36,903 nt of DNA from Rickettsiales bacterium (GTDB lineage Bacteria > Pseudomonadota > Alphaproteobacteria > UBA8366). The DNA lies in NCBI GenBank assembly GCA_002724555.1, contig PBOZ01000058.1:1-36903 (forward strand). Direction: 5' to 3'. The notes below the pieces were generated by a model, which saw nothing but the letters and a program-made list of their open reading frames with translations, made no database searches and had not been told where the DNA came from. Of this stretch, positions 7,678-16,166 are shown one piece after another (the stretch's first letter is position 1; the number at the start of each line of letters is the position of its first letter). The translations under genes were made by a program, and so were the position numbers.

Positions 7678-8603
7678 TTTTCCAGCCATTTTGCATTATG
7701 GCGTTCAATTGAACGAAGCGTTTCTACCGGCGCAAAATCATCCGTTAAAGGGCCTTGACTTGGTGTATCTCCCAAGAACCGGCGAGCCTTTAGCAATTTC
7801 GGTAATTGATAGCGAAAATTATGGTGTTTTTGAAGTTGCTTGGCGGCCTTTTCAAGTTCAGCTTTTGATCGCCGAAAACCATCATACGCAATTGTCACCA
7901 CATTCCCCGAAGCTGCGTAAAACTCAACTTGGTCAAAAACGGATTGGAGGGTGGCAACTGCTGCTTCGAAAAGCATGGTAGTTGGCTCCACGTTTTGGAT
8001 TAAGGCGCCACCTGGTTGCATTCTGGCCTTAGCGATTTCATAAAATTCTTTGGTCATTAAATGGAAGGGTACGAAGGGACCGCGATAGGCATCGATCATG
8101 ATGACGTCATATTTCTTCTTCGAACGCATCAAATGCATGCGACCATCAGAAATGCGAACATTGAAGTTCGGGGCCTTCTGGATGCCGAAATACTCTTGAG
8201 AGAGCTCAAATACCCTTTCATCAAGCTCAACACTTGTGATATTGGACCTCGGAAGATAGCGGTGCATATACCACGCTGTCGTGCCACCGCCAAAACCAAT
8301 ATCCAAAATATTTTTTAGATTCTTGGCGTATGCAAGTCCTGCCGTCATATAGCGTGTATAAATAACTGGGAGTTCTGTTCGGTCCTTCGTATTAGAAATG
8401 CTTTCGGTAAATATTCGTTTATTATATCCAAAAGTCATTTTTACATATTCATTATTTTTATAAATAAAAATAGTATTATATTTAGATTCTATTCTTTCAA
8501 TTAAATTTTCCGCAAACAAATTACTTGGACACACAAATATAAGAAAACACGATATCAAAAATATTGTCGCCTGTATTGGATTAAAGTGATCGATTTTTTG
8601 CAC
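7674..8603 (-). CDS. Spermidine-synthase-fold protein with N-terminal signal/anchor
   Basis: 309 residues. Residues 10-31 form one strongly hydrophobic segment ending in SNLFA, which reads as a signal peptide or membrane anchor; such a segment is not usual for cytosolic SpeE. The body is a Rossmann methyltransferase-like fold of the polyamine synthase type: ILDIGFGGGTTAWY (99-112) for nucleotide binding, the acidic SVELDER end of strand 2 (E126), ISDGR (D153), and IMIDAYRG (D171) at the catalytic aspartate site. Ordinary spermidine synthases have a D-x-x-D-P-type motif there, so the substrate may differ. It is the first gene of a three-gene overlapping operon. Orientation of the anchor is ambiguous from flanking charges. 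Confidence 0.8.
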   Translation of the reverse strand: MQKIDHFNPIQATIFLISCFLIFVCPSNLFAENLIERIESKYNTIFIYKNNEYVKMTFGYNKRIFTESISNTKDRTELPVIYTRYMTAGLAYAKNLKNILDIGFGGGTTAWYMHRYLPRSNITSVELDERVFELSQEYFGIQKAPNFNVRISDGRMHLMRSKKKYDVIMIDAYRGPFVPFHLMTKEFYEIAKARMQPGGALIQNVEPTTMLFEAAVATLQSVFDQVEFYAASGNVVTIAYDGFRRSKAELEKAAKQLQKHHNFRYQLPKLLKARRFLGDTPSQGPLTDDFAPVETLRSIERHNAKWLEK

Positions 8604-8653
8604 TTGGACCGCTGTCCTAAATTCTACTTAATAGGTTAAAAAACATACTTTAA

Positions 8654-8669
8654 CGGAAGAGATCTTCCG
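8654..8669. promoter_or_regulatory. Palindrome in divergent promoter region, candidate operator
   Basis: A perfect 7-bp inverted repeat with a 2-nt centre, CGGAAGA-GA-TCTTCCG, lies in the 216-base region between two divergent units (spermidine-synthase-like operon starting at 8603 and the oxygenase-NUDIX gene starting at 8820). Its place and symmetry suit a dimeric repressor site or a short 5'-UTR hairpin. No regulator gene is adjacent. Confidence 0.4.
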
Positions 8670-8819
8670 ATGGCATCCATTTTAGGCTATTTTCATAATA
8701 GAGGAAAAAAGAAAGACCCACCTCGTCAATCCGATGTATAGCTTGAGAAGCCGTTACGGGTGCGTACCTAATAAGGTCATAAGGATTTTGTTCTCTTCGA
8801 TAAACAGAAGGCCGAAGCG

Positions 8820-10196
8820 ATGAAGGAAGAATTCGAAAATAATGGCTATTACGTCCTTAGGGGTGTGTTGACGGAAACTGAGGTTGACCAGCTTGCAACC
8901 CCAATTCGCGCAGCCTTCTCCCGAGGTGACTACGATACCTATCACAAAGGTCCAGCCTATCCAGCGCCAGGGATCCATTCCATGGGACCGCGTGTCTTGG
9001 AGGATCATCCGGAAATCGCGAACGTTAGTCTAGCCCATCCTGCAATCATGGAGGCAATCGAAGAACTCTTTGGCGAACCAGCGACTTTGGCTCAATATTG
9101 GTCAATTATGCGGCCCCCGGGGGCAGGTCTTAGCGATAAACCCTTTGTGAATGGCAGCGGCGCTCATTACGACTACAAGCCTTGGCGCTGCGTTGGGTCA
9201 TACGTAAAATGGATGTTTGCCGTAATCCCATTTATTGACTACACGGAGACAGCAGGCCCTTTAACCGTATCACCTGGCTCGCATAAAAAGTCGAACTTGA
9301 TGCCGTCTGACGGTCGTGTACATCAGGTGGAAGCGGCTCAAGTCCCAAAGCCATCCGAAATCGAATTAATTGACCCATCCCTAAAAAAGGGTGACGTCGT
9401 CTTAATGGATGGCTTCCTTTGGCATGAACCACGGCCCAATTATGGCAATTCGGATCGTTGCGGCCTTTATATGAAATTTCATGCGAAGTCATCCCCCCCA
9501 GCCTGTGGGCCAACAATTTATCCAACCGCGGTACATCAACACCTATCGGAGCGGGCCAAGCACCTGGTGCCGTATCATCGCAACGACGGGCGTTATGCAG
9601 CGATTGAAGAAACGCCAGTTAATTGCATTGAAGAAGGACAAGTGCTGGTGGAAGATGCTGAAGGCAGAGTTCTGCTTCTTCGTAATGACACAAATGCCTA
9701 CAGTCTCCCAAAATTTGATGCCTCTGAAGACGAAACCGCCGGCATACTAGACGCATGCAATGTCATGGGATCTGTTATCAAAGCTGCGAAAGAGGAGTTG
9801 GGCCTTAAATTGTCATGGTTAAGTTGGTTGGCGGACCGCTCAAACAGTACCAAAGAAGTTGATGGAAACGAATGGCGTTGCAGGGTGTATGGGCATCGCC
9901 TGACCAATACAGCTCCGCCACTCATGCAACCAATAAATCAATATGCCTGGATGACCGCAGCCGAGTTGGAAGAAACCCATTCGGCTGGGCAATTGGTCGA
10001 TGGTGCGGATACCCTGAAATGGCTGCAAATGTGGCAAAATGAGGAAGATGAGGACGGTCGTCCAGTCACTCGTAGCTTTGGTGTACCCACGACGCATGTC
10101 GCGTATTTCAAATACAACGGCAATGGCAACCCTGAGGGCAGCTATATTGTTGGCAGGTTCGACGAAGACGGGGTTCCGATGCCAGCGGATGCATAA
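8820..10196 (+). CDS. Phytanoyl-CoA dioxygenase-type oxygenase fused to a NUDIX-like domain
   Basis: 458 residues. Residues 1-240 are a PhyH-type Fe(II)/2-oxoglutarate oxygenase: N-terminal NGYYVLRGVL, iron ligands H116-Y-D118 (GAHYDYKPW) and H202 (LWHEPRPNYG), with R213 placed for 2-oxoglutarate binding. Residues 265-385 look like a NUDIX fold: QVLVEDAEGRVLLLRND, LPKFDASEDETAGI, then a degenerate Nudix box ending KAAKEELGL (E325, E326, G328), followed by strands WRCRVYGHRLT and YAWMTAAELEE. The box keeps the EExG core but has Lys-Ala where Arg-Glu is usual. The ATG has AGAAGG about 8 nt upstream. The gene is complete and there is no stop or frameshift between the two parts. It lies upstream of and on the same strand as the hydantoinase genes. 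Substrate is unknown. Confidence 0.8.
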   Translation: MKEEFENNGYYVLRGVLTETEVDQLATPIRAAFSRGDYDTYHKGPAYPAPGIHSMGPRVLEDHPEIANVSLAHPAIMEAIEELFGEPATLAQYWSIMRPPGAGLSDKPFVNGSGAHYDYKPWRCVGSYVKWMFAVIPFIDYTETAGPLTVSPGSHKKSNLMPSDGRVHQVEAAQVPKPSEIELIDPSLKKGDVVLMDGFLWHEPRPNYGNSDRCGLYMKFHAKSSPPACGPTIYPTAVHQHLSERAKHLVPYHRNDGRYAAIEETPVNCIEEGQVLVEDAEGRVLLLRNDTNAYSLPKFDASEDETAGILDACNVMGSVIKAAKEELGLKLSWLSWLADRSNSTKEVDGNEWRCRVYGHRLTNTAPPLMQPINQYAWMTAAELEETHSAGQLVDGADTLKWLQMWQNEEDEDGRPVTRSFGVPTTHVAYFKYNGNGNPEGSYIVGRFDEDGVPMPADA

Positions 10197-10261
10197 GCAA
10201 TTATTAGTTGTTGCGGGATAAATAAGAAAATTTTTTTTGTTTGGGGTTTTAAGCAATTATT
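10194..10261 (+). repeat. Direct repeat pair, 12 bp
   Basis: TAAGCAATTATT occurs at 10194-10205, across the stop of the oxygenase-NUDIX gene, and again at 10250-10261, 56 bases later. The region between contains a run of eight T. A third, partial match (GCAATTA) follows near 10271. It may be a protein binding site upstream of the hydantoinase genes or chance in AT-rich DNA. Confidence 0.35.
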
Positions 10262-10485
10262 TCGATGCGGTGCAATTACCTGCAATAAACGATGGTTCGG
10301 TCCCACTTTGGTCAATCCTTGGGTCTTAAGGGTGAGGCAGATCATCCTTCCTAAATCTAAAATGATATATTTTAATGTAATTTATTAGTATGTTTCCGAA
10401 ATTTCGATAATCCGTCATAATTTTATACTTTTAAGCCACGTATTCCTTGAAGGGCAGCGGCAATAGGCCATGTCTCAATAGCATC

Positions 10486-12501
10486 ATGATTATACTCGGT
10501 ATCGATGTTGGCGGCACCTTCACAGACTTGGTGTTGCACGATGCGCAGACAGGGCAATTGCGCTCACTAAAGACGCCTACCACACCGCCTGCCTTTGCAG
10601 ACGGCGTATTAAACGCCATTAATAATACCGGGCTCCCCGCAGTAGAAATCGGCAGCATTGTTCACGGAATGACAGTTGCGACGAATACAGCGCTTGAGAT
10701 GAACGGCGCGAGGCTTGGCGTGATCACAACACGAGGGTTTCGAGACGTTCTGATTGTCGGCCGCGGTAACCGAACGCAGTTATACGATATTAAAGCAGTG
10801 AGGCCCCCGCCGCTTGTAGAGCGCGCTCGCGTGCTTGAAGTCGACGAACGAATCACAGCGACCGGCGAAGTGTATCTTCCGTTAAACAATGATCATGTCG
10901 CATCCGCTTGTGAGCAGCTTATGGACGAAGGCGTCGAAGCGATCGCTATCTGTTTTCTTCATTCCTATGCCAACCCAGATCACGAACGCCGTGCAGCTAA
11001 AATCGTCCAGCGTGCCCTTCCAAATATTCCAGTTTCGATTTCATCCAACATCTTACCCGAATACCGTGAGTTCGAGCGGTTCTCAACAACGGCGTTGAAT
11101 GCTTATGTTGGGCCAAAAGTTTCGCAATATTTAGGACGCTTGTCGAATAGTTTGGCGAAGAGCGGCATTGTCGCGCCCTTGCGGATTATGGGATCAAATG
11201 GTGGCACCTGGAGTGCGGAAGCGATGTCGGCCGAACCGGTTAATGCCATGCTCTCCGGACCCGCCGGCGGTGTTACGGCGTCTATCGGCATCGCAAAGCT
11301 GCTGGGACTGCCAAATATAATCACCTATGACATGGGTGGCACCAGCACCGATGCATGCCTAATACGTGATTACGAGTATAATATGACCACAGAGGGGCAT
11401 GTCGGGATGTGGCCGAACCGAGCGCCACAAATCGAGATCAAGACCGTTGGTGCTGGAGGTGGGTCAATCGCGTATATCGATCCTGGTAAATTCCTTAATG
11501 TAGGCCCGCGTTCGGCAGGAGCAGCTCCCGGCCCTGCGTGTTACGGTAAGGGTGGAACAGAGCCTACGGTCACCGATGCCAATGTAATTTTGGGAAGGTT
11601 CCGTCCAGATTTAGCCCTTGGCGGTGAAATTAAGCTCGATCAAGACGCAGCATTAAGCGTCGTCTCATCACTAGGCGATCAGCTCGAACTATCGCCAGAG
11701 CGAATGGCAGAAGGCATCATCCGTCTGGCAGTTGCACGGATGACCGCCACCGTTAAGGAGATTTCAGTAATGCGCGGACTTGATCCCCGCGATTTTACAC
11801 TTTTTGCCTATGGCGGCGCCGGCCCTCTGCATGCTGCGGATATTGCCGAGGAACTTGGCATTACACGGATCGTCATACCACCGATGCCAGGTACGTTTTC
11901 AGCATTTGGCCTCCTGACTGCCGATACACGATACGACATCACAAAAACCCGTCTTACAAAGCTACAAGATACTGACTTGGCTGGCCTCGAAGATATTCTT
12001 GAGCCGATGCGGGCGGAGGCACGAGATCGATTGCACCGCGATGGATTTGAAGATGACGACATTCGGCTTCAGGTCTATCTCGATATGCGATTTGTCGGAC
12101 AAGCGTTTGAATTGACCACGCCCATGCCCGACAGTCCACGACACATCACCGAAATTACGGAAGCGTTCCAAACAATCTACGAAGAACGTTACGCTCAAAA
12201 GGATAGCGGGCCATGCGAAATTGTTTCGTTCCGGGTCGTCGGATTTGGAAGTGGCCCGTCAATAGATTTGCCAGTCAAGTCAGACGACGCCAAAGCTACG
12301 CCGACAGCGATACGGCCAATTTCCTTCGAATCACAATTTGTCGACACGCCAATCTACCAACGCGCTAAATTGCCGACGCATACCATTATTTCCGGACCTG
12401 CTGTTATTGAGGAAGACGGAGCCACTACGGTCGTCCCCCCTAAATTTACTGCCTCGGTCGACAATTATGGCATTTTAACGCTTATGCGGGAGGGGGCATG
12501 A
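10486..12501 (+). CDS. hyuA: Hydantoinase/oxoprolinase A subunit
   Basis: 671 residues from the ATG at 10486. A TTG at 10447 would add 13 residues that do not belong to the family, which starts just before the phosphate loop IGIDVGGTFTD. The order is the N-terminal hydantoinase A domain (actin-like ATPase fold; LGIDVGGTFTDLVLHD), the central domain with SGPAGGVTASIGIAKLLG and YDMGGTSTDACLI, and the end of the ATPase fold with FAYGGAGPLHAADIAEELG and PPMPGTFSAFGLL. Family members use ATP, with the B subunit, to open hydantoins or oxoproline or to carboxylate ketones; the substrate here is not determined. The stop overlaps the hyuB start as ATGA, so the subunits are made together. Confidence 0.9.
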   Translation: MIILGIDVGGTFTDLVLHDAQTGQLRSLKTPTTPPAFADGVLNAINNTGLPAVEIGSIVHGMTVATNTALEMNGARLGVITTRGFRDVLIVGRGNRTQLYDIKAVRPPPLVERARVLEVDERITATGEVYLPLNNDHVASACEQLMDEGVEAIAICFLHSYANPDHERRAAKIVQRALPNIPVSISSNILPEYREFERFSTTALNAYVGPKVSQYLGRLSNSLAKSGIVAPLRIMGSNGGTWSAEAMSAEPVNAMLSGPAGGVTASIGIAKLLGLPNIITYDMGGTSTDACLIRDYEYNMTTEGHVGMWPNRAPQIEIKTVGAGGGSIAYIDPGKFLNVGPRSAGAAPGPACYGKGGTEPTVTDANVILGRFRPDLALGGEIKLDQDAALSVVSSLGDQLELSPERMAEGIIRLAVARMTATVKEISVMRGLDPRDFTLFAYGGAGPLHAADIAEELGITRIVIPPMPGTFSAFGLLTADTRYDITKTRLTKLQDTDLAGLEDILEPMRAEARDRLHRDGFEDDDIRLQVYLDMRFVGQAFELTTPMPDSPRHITEITEAFQTIYEERYAQKDSGPCEIVSFRVVGFGSGPSIDLPVKSDDAKATPTAIRPISFESQFVDTPIYQRAKLPTHTIISGPAVIEEDGATTVVPPKFTASVDNYGILTLMREGA

Positions 12502-14558
12502 TGTCGAACATCGATCCCATTACCCTTGAAGTAGTCACAGAAGGCCTGATTTCGGTTGTCCGCGAGATGCGAGCAACAGTGTTTCGTACTGCTCGCTCGG
12601 TTGCAATTTATGAAGCCCGTGATTTCTCATGCGGCTTATTTGATGCAAAAGGTCAGGTAGTCGCCCAGTCGGAAGACATTGGCTCCCATGTCGTACCGCT
12701 CCCCTGGTCAGTCGAAAGCGCGCTTACCGAGATAGGCGATAACCTTGAGCCTGGTGATATCATTTTGATGAACGATCCTTACCTTGGCGGAACGCACTTA
12801 AATGACGTCACGATTATCTATCCCGTCTTTGAGGATGGAGAGTTAGTCTTCTTTCCGGCGGTTCGTGAGCACTGGGCGGACGTTGGCGGAGCTGTGCCGG
12901 GCTCAATGTCTGGTACCGCGACAGAGATATATCAAGAAGGTATACGAATTCCGCCAGTTAAAATAGTTGAGCGCGGCGTAATTAATAAACCTCTGATGGA
13001 GGTCTTGCTCTCAAATATGCGGGTCCGTGAAGAGCGCCTAGGGGACTTTAATTCGAGCCTAGCGGCCTGTCGAACAGCAGAACGCCGGCTTTCAGAATTG
13101 ACGAAACGCTATTCCATGCAAACTTTGCTGGATTGTGTCGAACTCAATTTAAAACGATCAGACGTGCGGATGCGTGAGAACATCCGTGCCTTACCTGATG
13201 GCGAGTATTACTACGAGGATTATCTCGAAACTTTTGGACCGGACGGATTTGAACCGCTTTTGTTGCCCCTCAATCTGACGATCGAAGATGACGAGTTGAC
13301 TGCCGATTTTACCGGCGCATCACCGCAAGTACCGGCGCCGGTCAATTCCACCCTAGCGGTGACTGCCGCGTCCGTCTTCATTGCCTTAAAATCAACTTTA
13401 GATGCAAAACATGCGTTAAATCATGGGTCTTTTCGACCGGTAACCGTTGTAGCGCCAGAAGGTACTATAGTGAATGTTGGACATCCCGCCCCTGCGGGGT
13501 CACACGGTGAAATTCGCAAACGGGTAATTGCAACGATGCTGGGTGCACTCTCGAGAGCTTGCCCGGAATTGGTTTCTGCTGATATTCACAGGACTTCATT
13601 CCATAATCTTATCGGCGGCATCGATCCTGCAACCGGATCAGAGTTTGTGCACTATGAATGGTCTTGCGGCGGGAATGGGGGTTTTAAGGAGGCTGATGGG
13701 CCAAGTGCCATGGCAGCCATAGACTGGGGCGATCTAACTACGGTTCAGCCCACTGAGGTTTTGGAGAACCGGTTTCCACTGCATATAGAATGGACACAAT
13801 TGGGTTTAGATTCGGGAGGCGCGGGAGAGCGGCGCGGCGGTCTTGGTATGAGACGCGCACTCCGATTAACCCGTGGCAATGCAGTCTACTCGCTTCTTTC
13901 CGACGGGGCGATAATGCCGCCCTTCGGTATACATGGTGGCGAAACCGGTGCGCCCGTCGACAGTTACGTTATTGGCGCTGATGGGACCGAGCATCACTTT
14001 GATTCGCCTGGAAAAGTTGGCGGATACGCGATCACCGAGGGTGACACAGTGATCCTGCAATCAGCAGCGGGAGGCGGTTATGGCGATCCTCTCATACGAT
14101 CTACTCGTGATGTCTGGCAGGACGTGAAAAACGACATCGTTTCCATCGATATTGCAAAGCGGGTGTACGGCGTTTGTTTTGACGCTGATGGAAACGTTTC
14201 AGAAGATGAAACAAAGGCGCACCGTCGTGAAATTTCATCTGCACGTCCCAGCTTAAAAACAGTTAAATGCATTAAGGACCCTTACGTCGCTTCCGGGCCG
14301 AGTAAACGACGAATTATTCGACTTCACCCAGACGACATTGAACGTGCTTCTTTAGAGGTGGGTCAGAAGATAGAATTGTACGACAAGGTTGGTCCGCCGC
14401 TTCGCGGTTGGTTGGTTGCTGATTCAAATGTCGAACCGACAACGGTTCCCGTCGATGAACGAGGGTCCACCCTACTCGGTTTAACTGTGGATCAATGTGT
14501 AATGGTACGGCCACTTTATACGCCGCAAGTCTCCTACCGTTCGGCACCAGTTCAATAG
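12498..14558 (+). CDS. hyuB: Hydantoinase/oxoprolinase B subunit
   Basis: 686 residues. The family is plain from PITLEVVTEGL at the start, EARDFSCGLFDAKGQVVAQ, LMNDPYLGGTHLNDV and FFPAVREHWADVGG (predicted metal-binding His and Asp residues), the ADFTGASPQVPAPVNS segment, and the glycine-rich SAAGGGYGDPL that normally closes the domain. About 115 residues follow that glycine-rich end and form an extra C-terminal piece, with basic and beta-rich text such as SKRRIIRLHPDDIERASLEVGQ, that shorter HyuB proteins lack. The start has GGAGGGGG about 4 nt upstream and a tandem ATGATG, of which the first overlaps the hyuA stop. It works with HyuA as a heteromeric ATP-dependent enzyme. Confidence 0.9.
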   Translation: MMSNIDPITLEVVTEGLISVVREMRATVFRTARSVAIYEARDFSCGLFDAKGQVVAQSEDIGSHVVPLPWSVESALTEIGDNLEPGDIILMNDPYLGGTHLNDVTIIYPVFEDGELVFFPAVREHWADVGGAVPGSMSGTATEIYQEGIRIPPVKIVERGVINKPLMEVLLSNMRVREERLGDFNSSLAACRTAERRLSELTKRYSMQTLLDCVELNLKRSDVRMRENIRALPDGEYYYEDYLETFGPDGFEPLLLPLNLTIEDDELTADFTGASPQVPAPVNSTLAVTAASVFIALKSTLDAKHALNHGSFRPVTVVAPEGTIVNVGHPAPAGSHGEIRKRVIATMLGALSRACPELVSADIHRTSFHNLIGGIDPATGSEFVHYEWSCGGNGGFKEADGPSAMAAIDWGDLTTVQPTEVLENRFPLHIEWTQLGLDSGGAGERRGGLGMRRALRLTRGNAVYSLLSDGAIMPPFGIHGGETGAPVDSYVIGADGTEHHFDSPGKVGGYAITEGDTVILQSAAGGGYGDPLIRSTRDVWQDVKNDIVSIDIAKRVYGVCFDADGNVSEDETKAHRREISSARPSLKTVKCIKDPYVASGPSKRRIIRLHPDDIERASLEVGQKIELYDKVGPPLRGWLVADSNVEPTTVPVDERGSTLLGLTVDQCVMVRPLYTPQVSYRSAPVQ

Positions 14559-14573
14559 ACTTAGCTGTCCGTT

Positions 14574-14601
14574 ATACCGCTTTGATATAAAATAGCGGTA
14601 T
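14574..14601 (+). promoter_or_regulatory. 8-bp inverted repeat between hyuB and the MFS gene
   Basis: ATACCGCT (14574-14581) and its exact reverse complement AGCGGTAT (14594-14601) flank a 12-nt AT-rich spacer. The right arm ends two bases before the GGAG ribosome binding site of the transporter gene. It is not followed by a T-run, so it is more likely an operator or a translation-controlling hairpin than an intrinsic terminator. Confidence 0.5.
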
Positions 14602-14611
14602 TGGAGACCGC

Positions 14612-16114
14612 ATGAACGACACTGCAAGCAGCACAATGTCTAATATTCCGAGAGGACTGATCCTCCTAGCGGTCTCCCTGTGCACGATGCTTTACGCAAT
14701 CACCCTCACAATCGTGAATGTCGTACTGCCGCAAATGCAAGGAGCATTATCAGCAACACCGGACCAGATAAGCTGGGTTGTCACCCTCAACGTAATTGCT
14801 ACCGCGGTCGCGACCCCAATTACGGGTTGGATGGTTGCTCGTTGGGGCCATCGCAATGTTCTAATCTGGTCCATAATCGGATTTTCACTTTTCTCGGCGC
14901 TATGCGCCTTCGCAGATACTCTTTTAGCGCTTCTGATATACCGAGTGGGCCAAGGGGCATTCGGCGCGCCTCTTGTGCCTTTAGCCCAGGCCATTATCGT
15001 TGCCGTCTACCCACCAGAAAGACGCGCTTTTGCTCAAGGTATTTTTGGCATTGCCGTTGTAATTGGACCGGCAATCGCACCTGCACTCGGTGGATTTTTA
15101 GCGGAGGAGTATAACTGGCGTTTCGTTTTTTTCCTGATACTGCCACTTTGCGCAGCAACATTTCTTGCAGTCTGGTTTTGGGTACACGATAACGATGAAC
15201 GCCGCCCAACTGGGTTAAATTGGACGGGTTTTCTTGCACTTTCGGTTGCAGTCACTTGTGGCCAGTTGATGATGGATCGAGGTGAACGCCTCGATTGGTG
15301 GGATTCCTATGAAATTTTAGCCTATTTGGCCCTGATCGTGACGGCGTTTTGGGTCTTCGTTGTTGATACGGTGACGCACGATAGACCCTTTATAAATCCG
15401 CGATTGTTCATAGACCGTAATTTCTCAATCGGCCTGATACTCGTCTTCATTTACGGAATGCTGAATATTACGCCGACCGTTTTGATACCGACAATGCTGC
15501 AAAATTTAATGGGTTACCCGGATTCGATAATAGGTATTCTGCTGGCATCGCGCGGAGCCGGCATGGTTCTCGGGTTTTTCGCGGTGGCATATATAGCCAA
15601 ATTTGACCCACGAATTGGAATGATAATTGGTGTTGCGGCAATTGGTCTTTCAGGTTGGAACATGGCGTTGTTCAACCTTGAAGTAGACCCATTTACGGTT
15701 GCGTTAAACGGAATTTTACAAGGCATTGGCTCTGCAATAATGTGGGTTCCGCTATCAGTCGTGGCGTTTGCTACACTGCCAATACATTTGTTACCGGATG
15801 CTTCCTCGATATTTCATTTACTCCGTAATTTTGGCAGCAGCATTTTCATTTCAGTCAGTGTCCTGGCAATTTCGCGCACAGGCATGATCAGTTATTCGGA
15901 ACTCGCAGAAAACATAAACCCCTTCTCAGACAACGCCCAATTTCCCGAAATAATGGGCTTATGGTCTTTTGATTCGGTCCAAGGTCTCGCAGTGTTAGGC
16001 TCTGAGGTCACCCGCCAAGGAATGATGGTCGGTTATGCCAATTCGTTCGCACTTTACGGGGCTGTTGCCTTTGCGGCTATTCCTCTAATGCTTCTCGTAA
16101 AAATAAAGGAATAA
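14612..16114 (+). CDS. DHA2-type (EmrB/QacA) MFS transporter
   Basis: 500 residues with about 14 membrane helices, the DHA2 number. The family is shown by VVLPQMQGALSATPDQISWV in helix 1-2, motif A GWMVARWGHRNVLI, and motif C GIAVVIGPAIAPALGG, the antiporter signature. It should be a proton-driven exporter in the inner membrane. EmrB-type pumps usually sit with an EmrA membrane-fusion protein; none is present here. The position 53 bp after hyuB, on the same strand and behind an inverted repeat, suggests transport of the hydantoinase substrate or product, or export of a toxic intermediate. The start ATG follows GGAG at 14603-14606. Confidence 0.88.
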   Translation: MNDTASSTMSNIPRGLILLAVSLCTMLYAITLTIVNVVLPQMQGALSATPDQISWVVTLNVIATAVATPITGWMVARWGHRNVLIWSIIGFSLFSALCAFADTLLALLIYRVGQGAFGAPLVPLAQAIIVAVYPPERRAFAQGIFGIAVVIGPAIAPALGGFLAEEYNWRFVFFLILPLCAATFLAVWFWVHDNDERRPTGLNWTGFLALSVAVTCGQLMMDRGERLDWWDSYEILAYLALIVTAFWVFVVDTVTHDRPFINPRLFIDRNFSIGLILVFIYGMLNITPTVLIPTMLQNLMGYPDSIIGILLASRGAGMVLGFFAVAYIAKFDPRIGMIIGVAAIGLSGWNMALFNLEVDPFTVALNGILQGIGSAIMWVPLSVVAFATLPIHLLPDASSIFHLLRNFGSSIFISVSVLAISRTGMISYSELAENINPFSDNAQFPEIMGLWSFDSVQGLAVLGSEVTRQGMMVGYANSFALYGAVAFAAIPLMLLVKIKE

Positions 16115-16166
16115 GATACTGGCAATAAACGTCTTGTCGCGTATTCCCGTTGTGTTAATTTAACTC

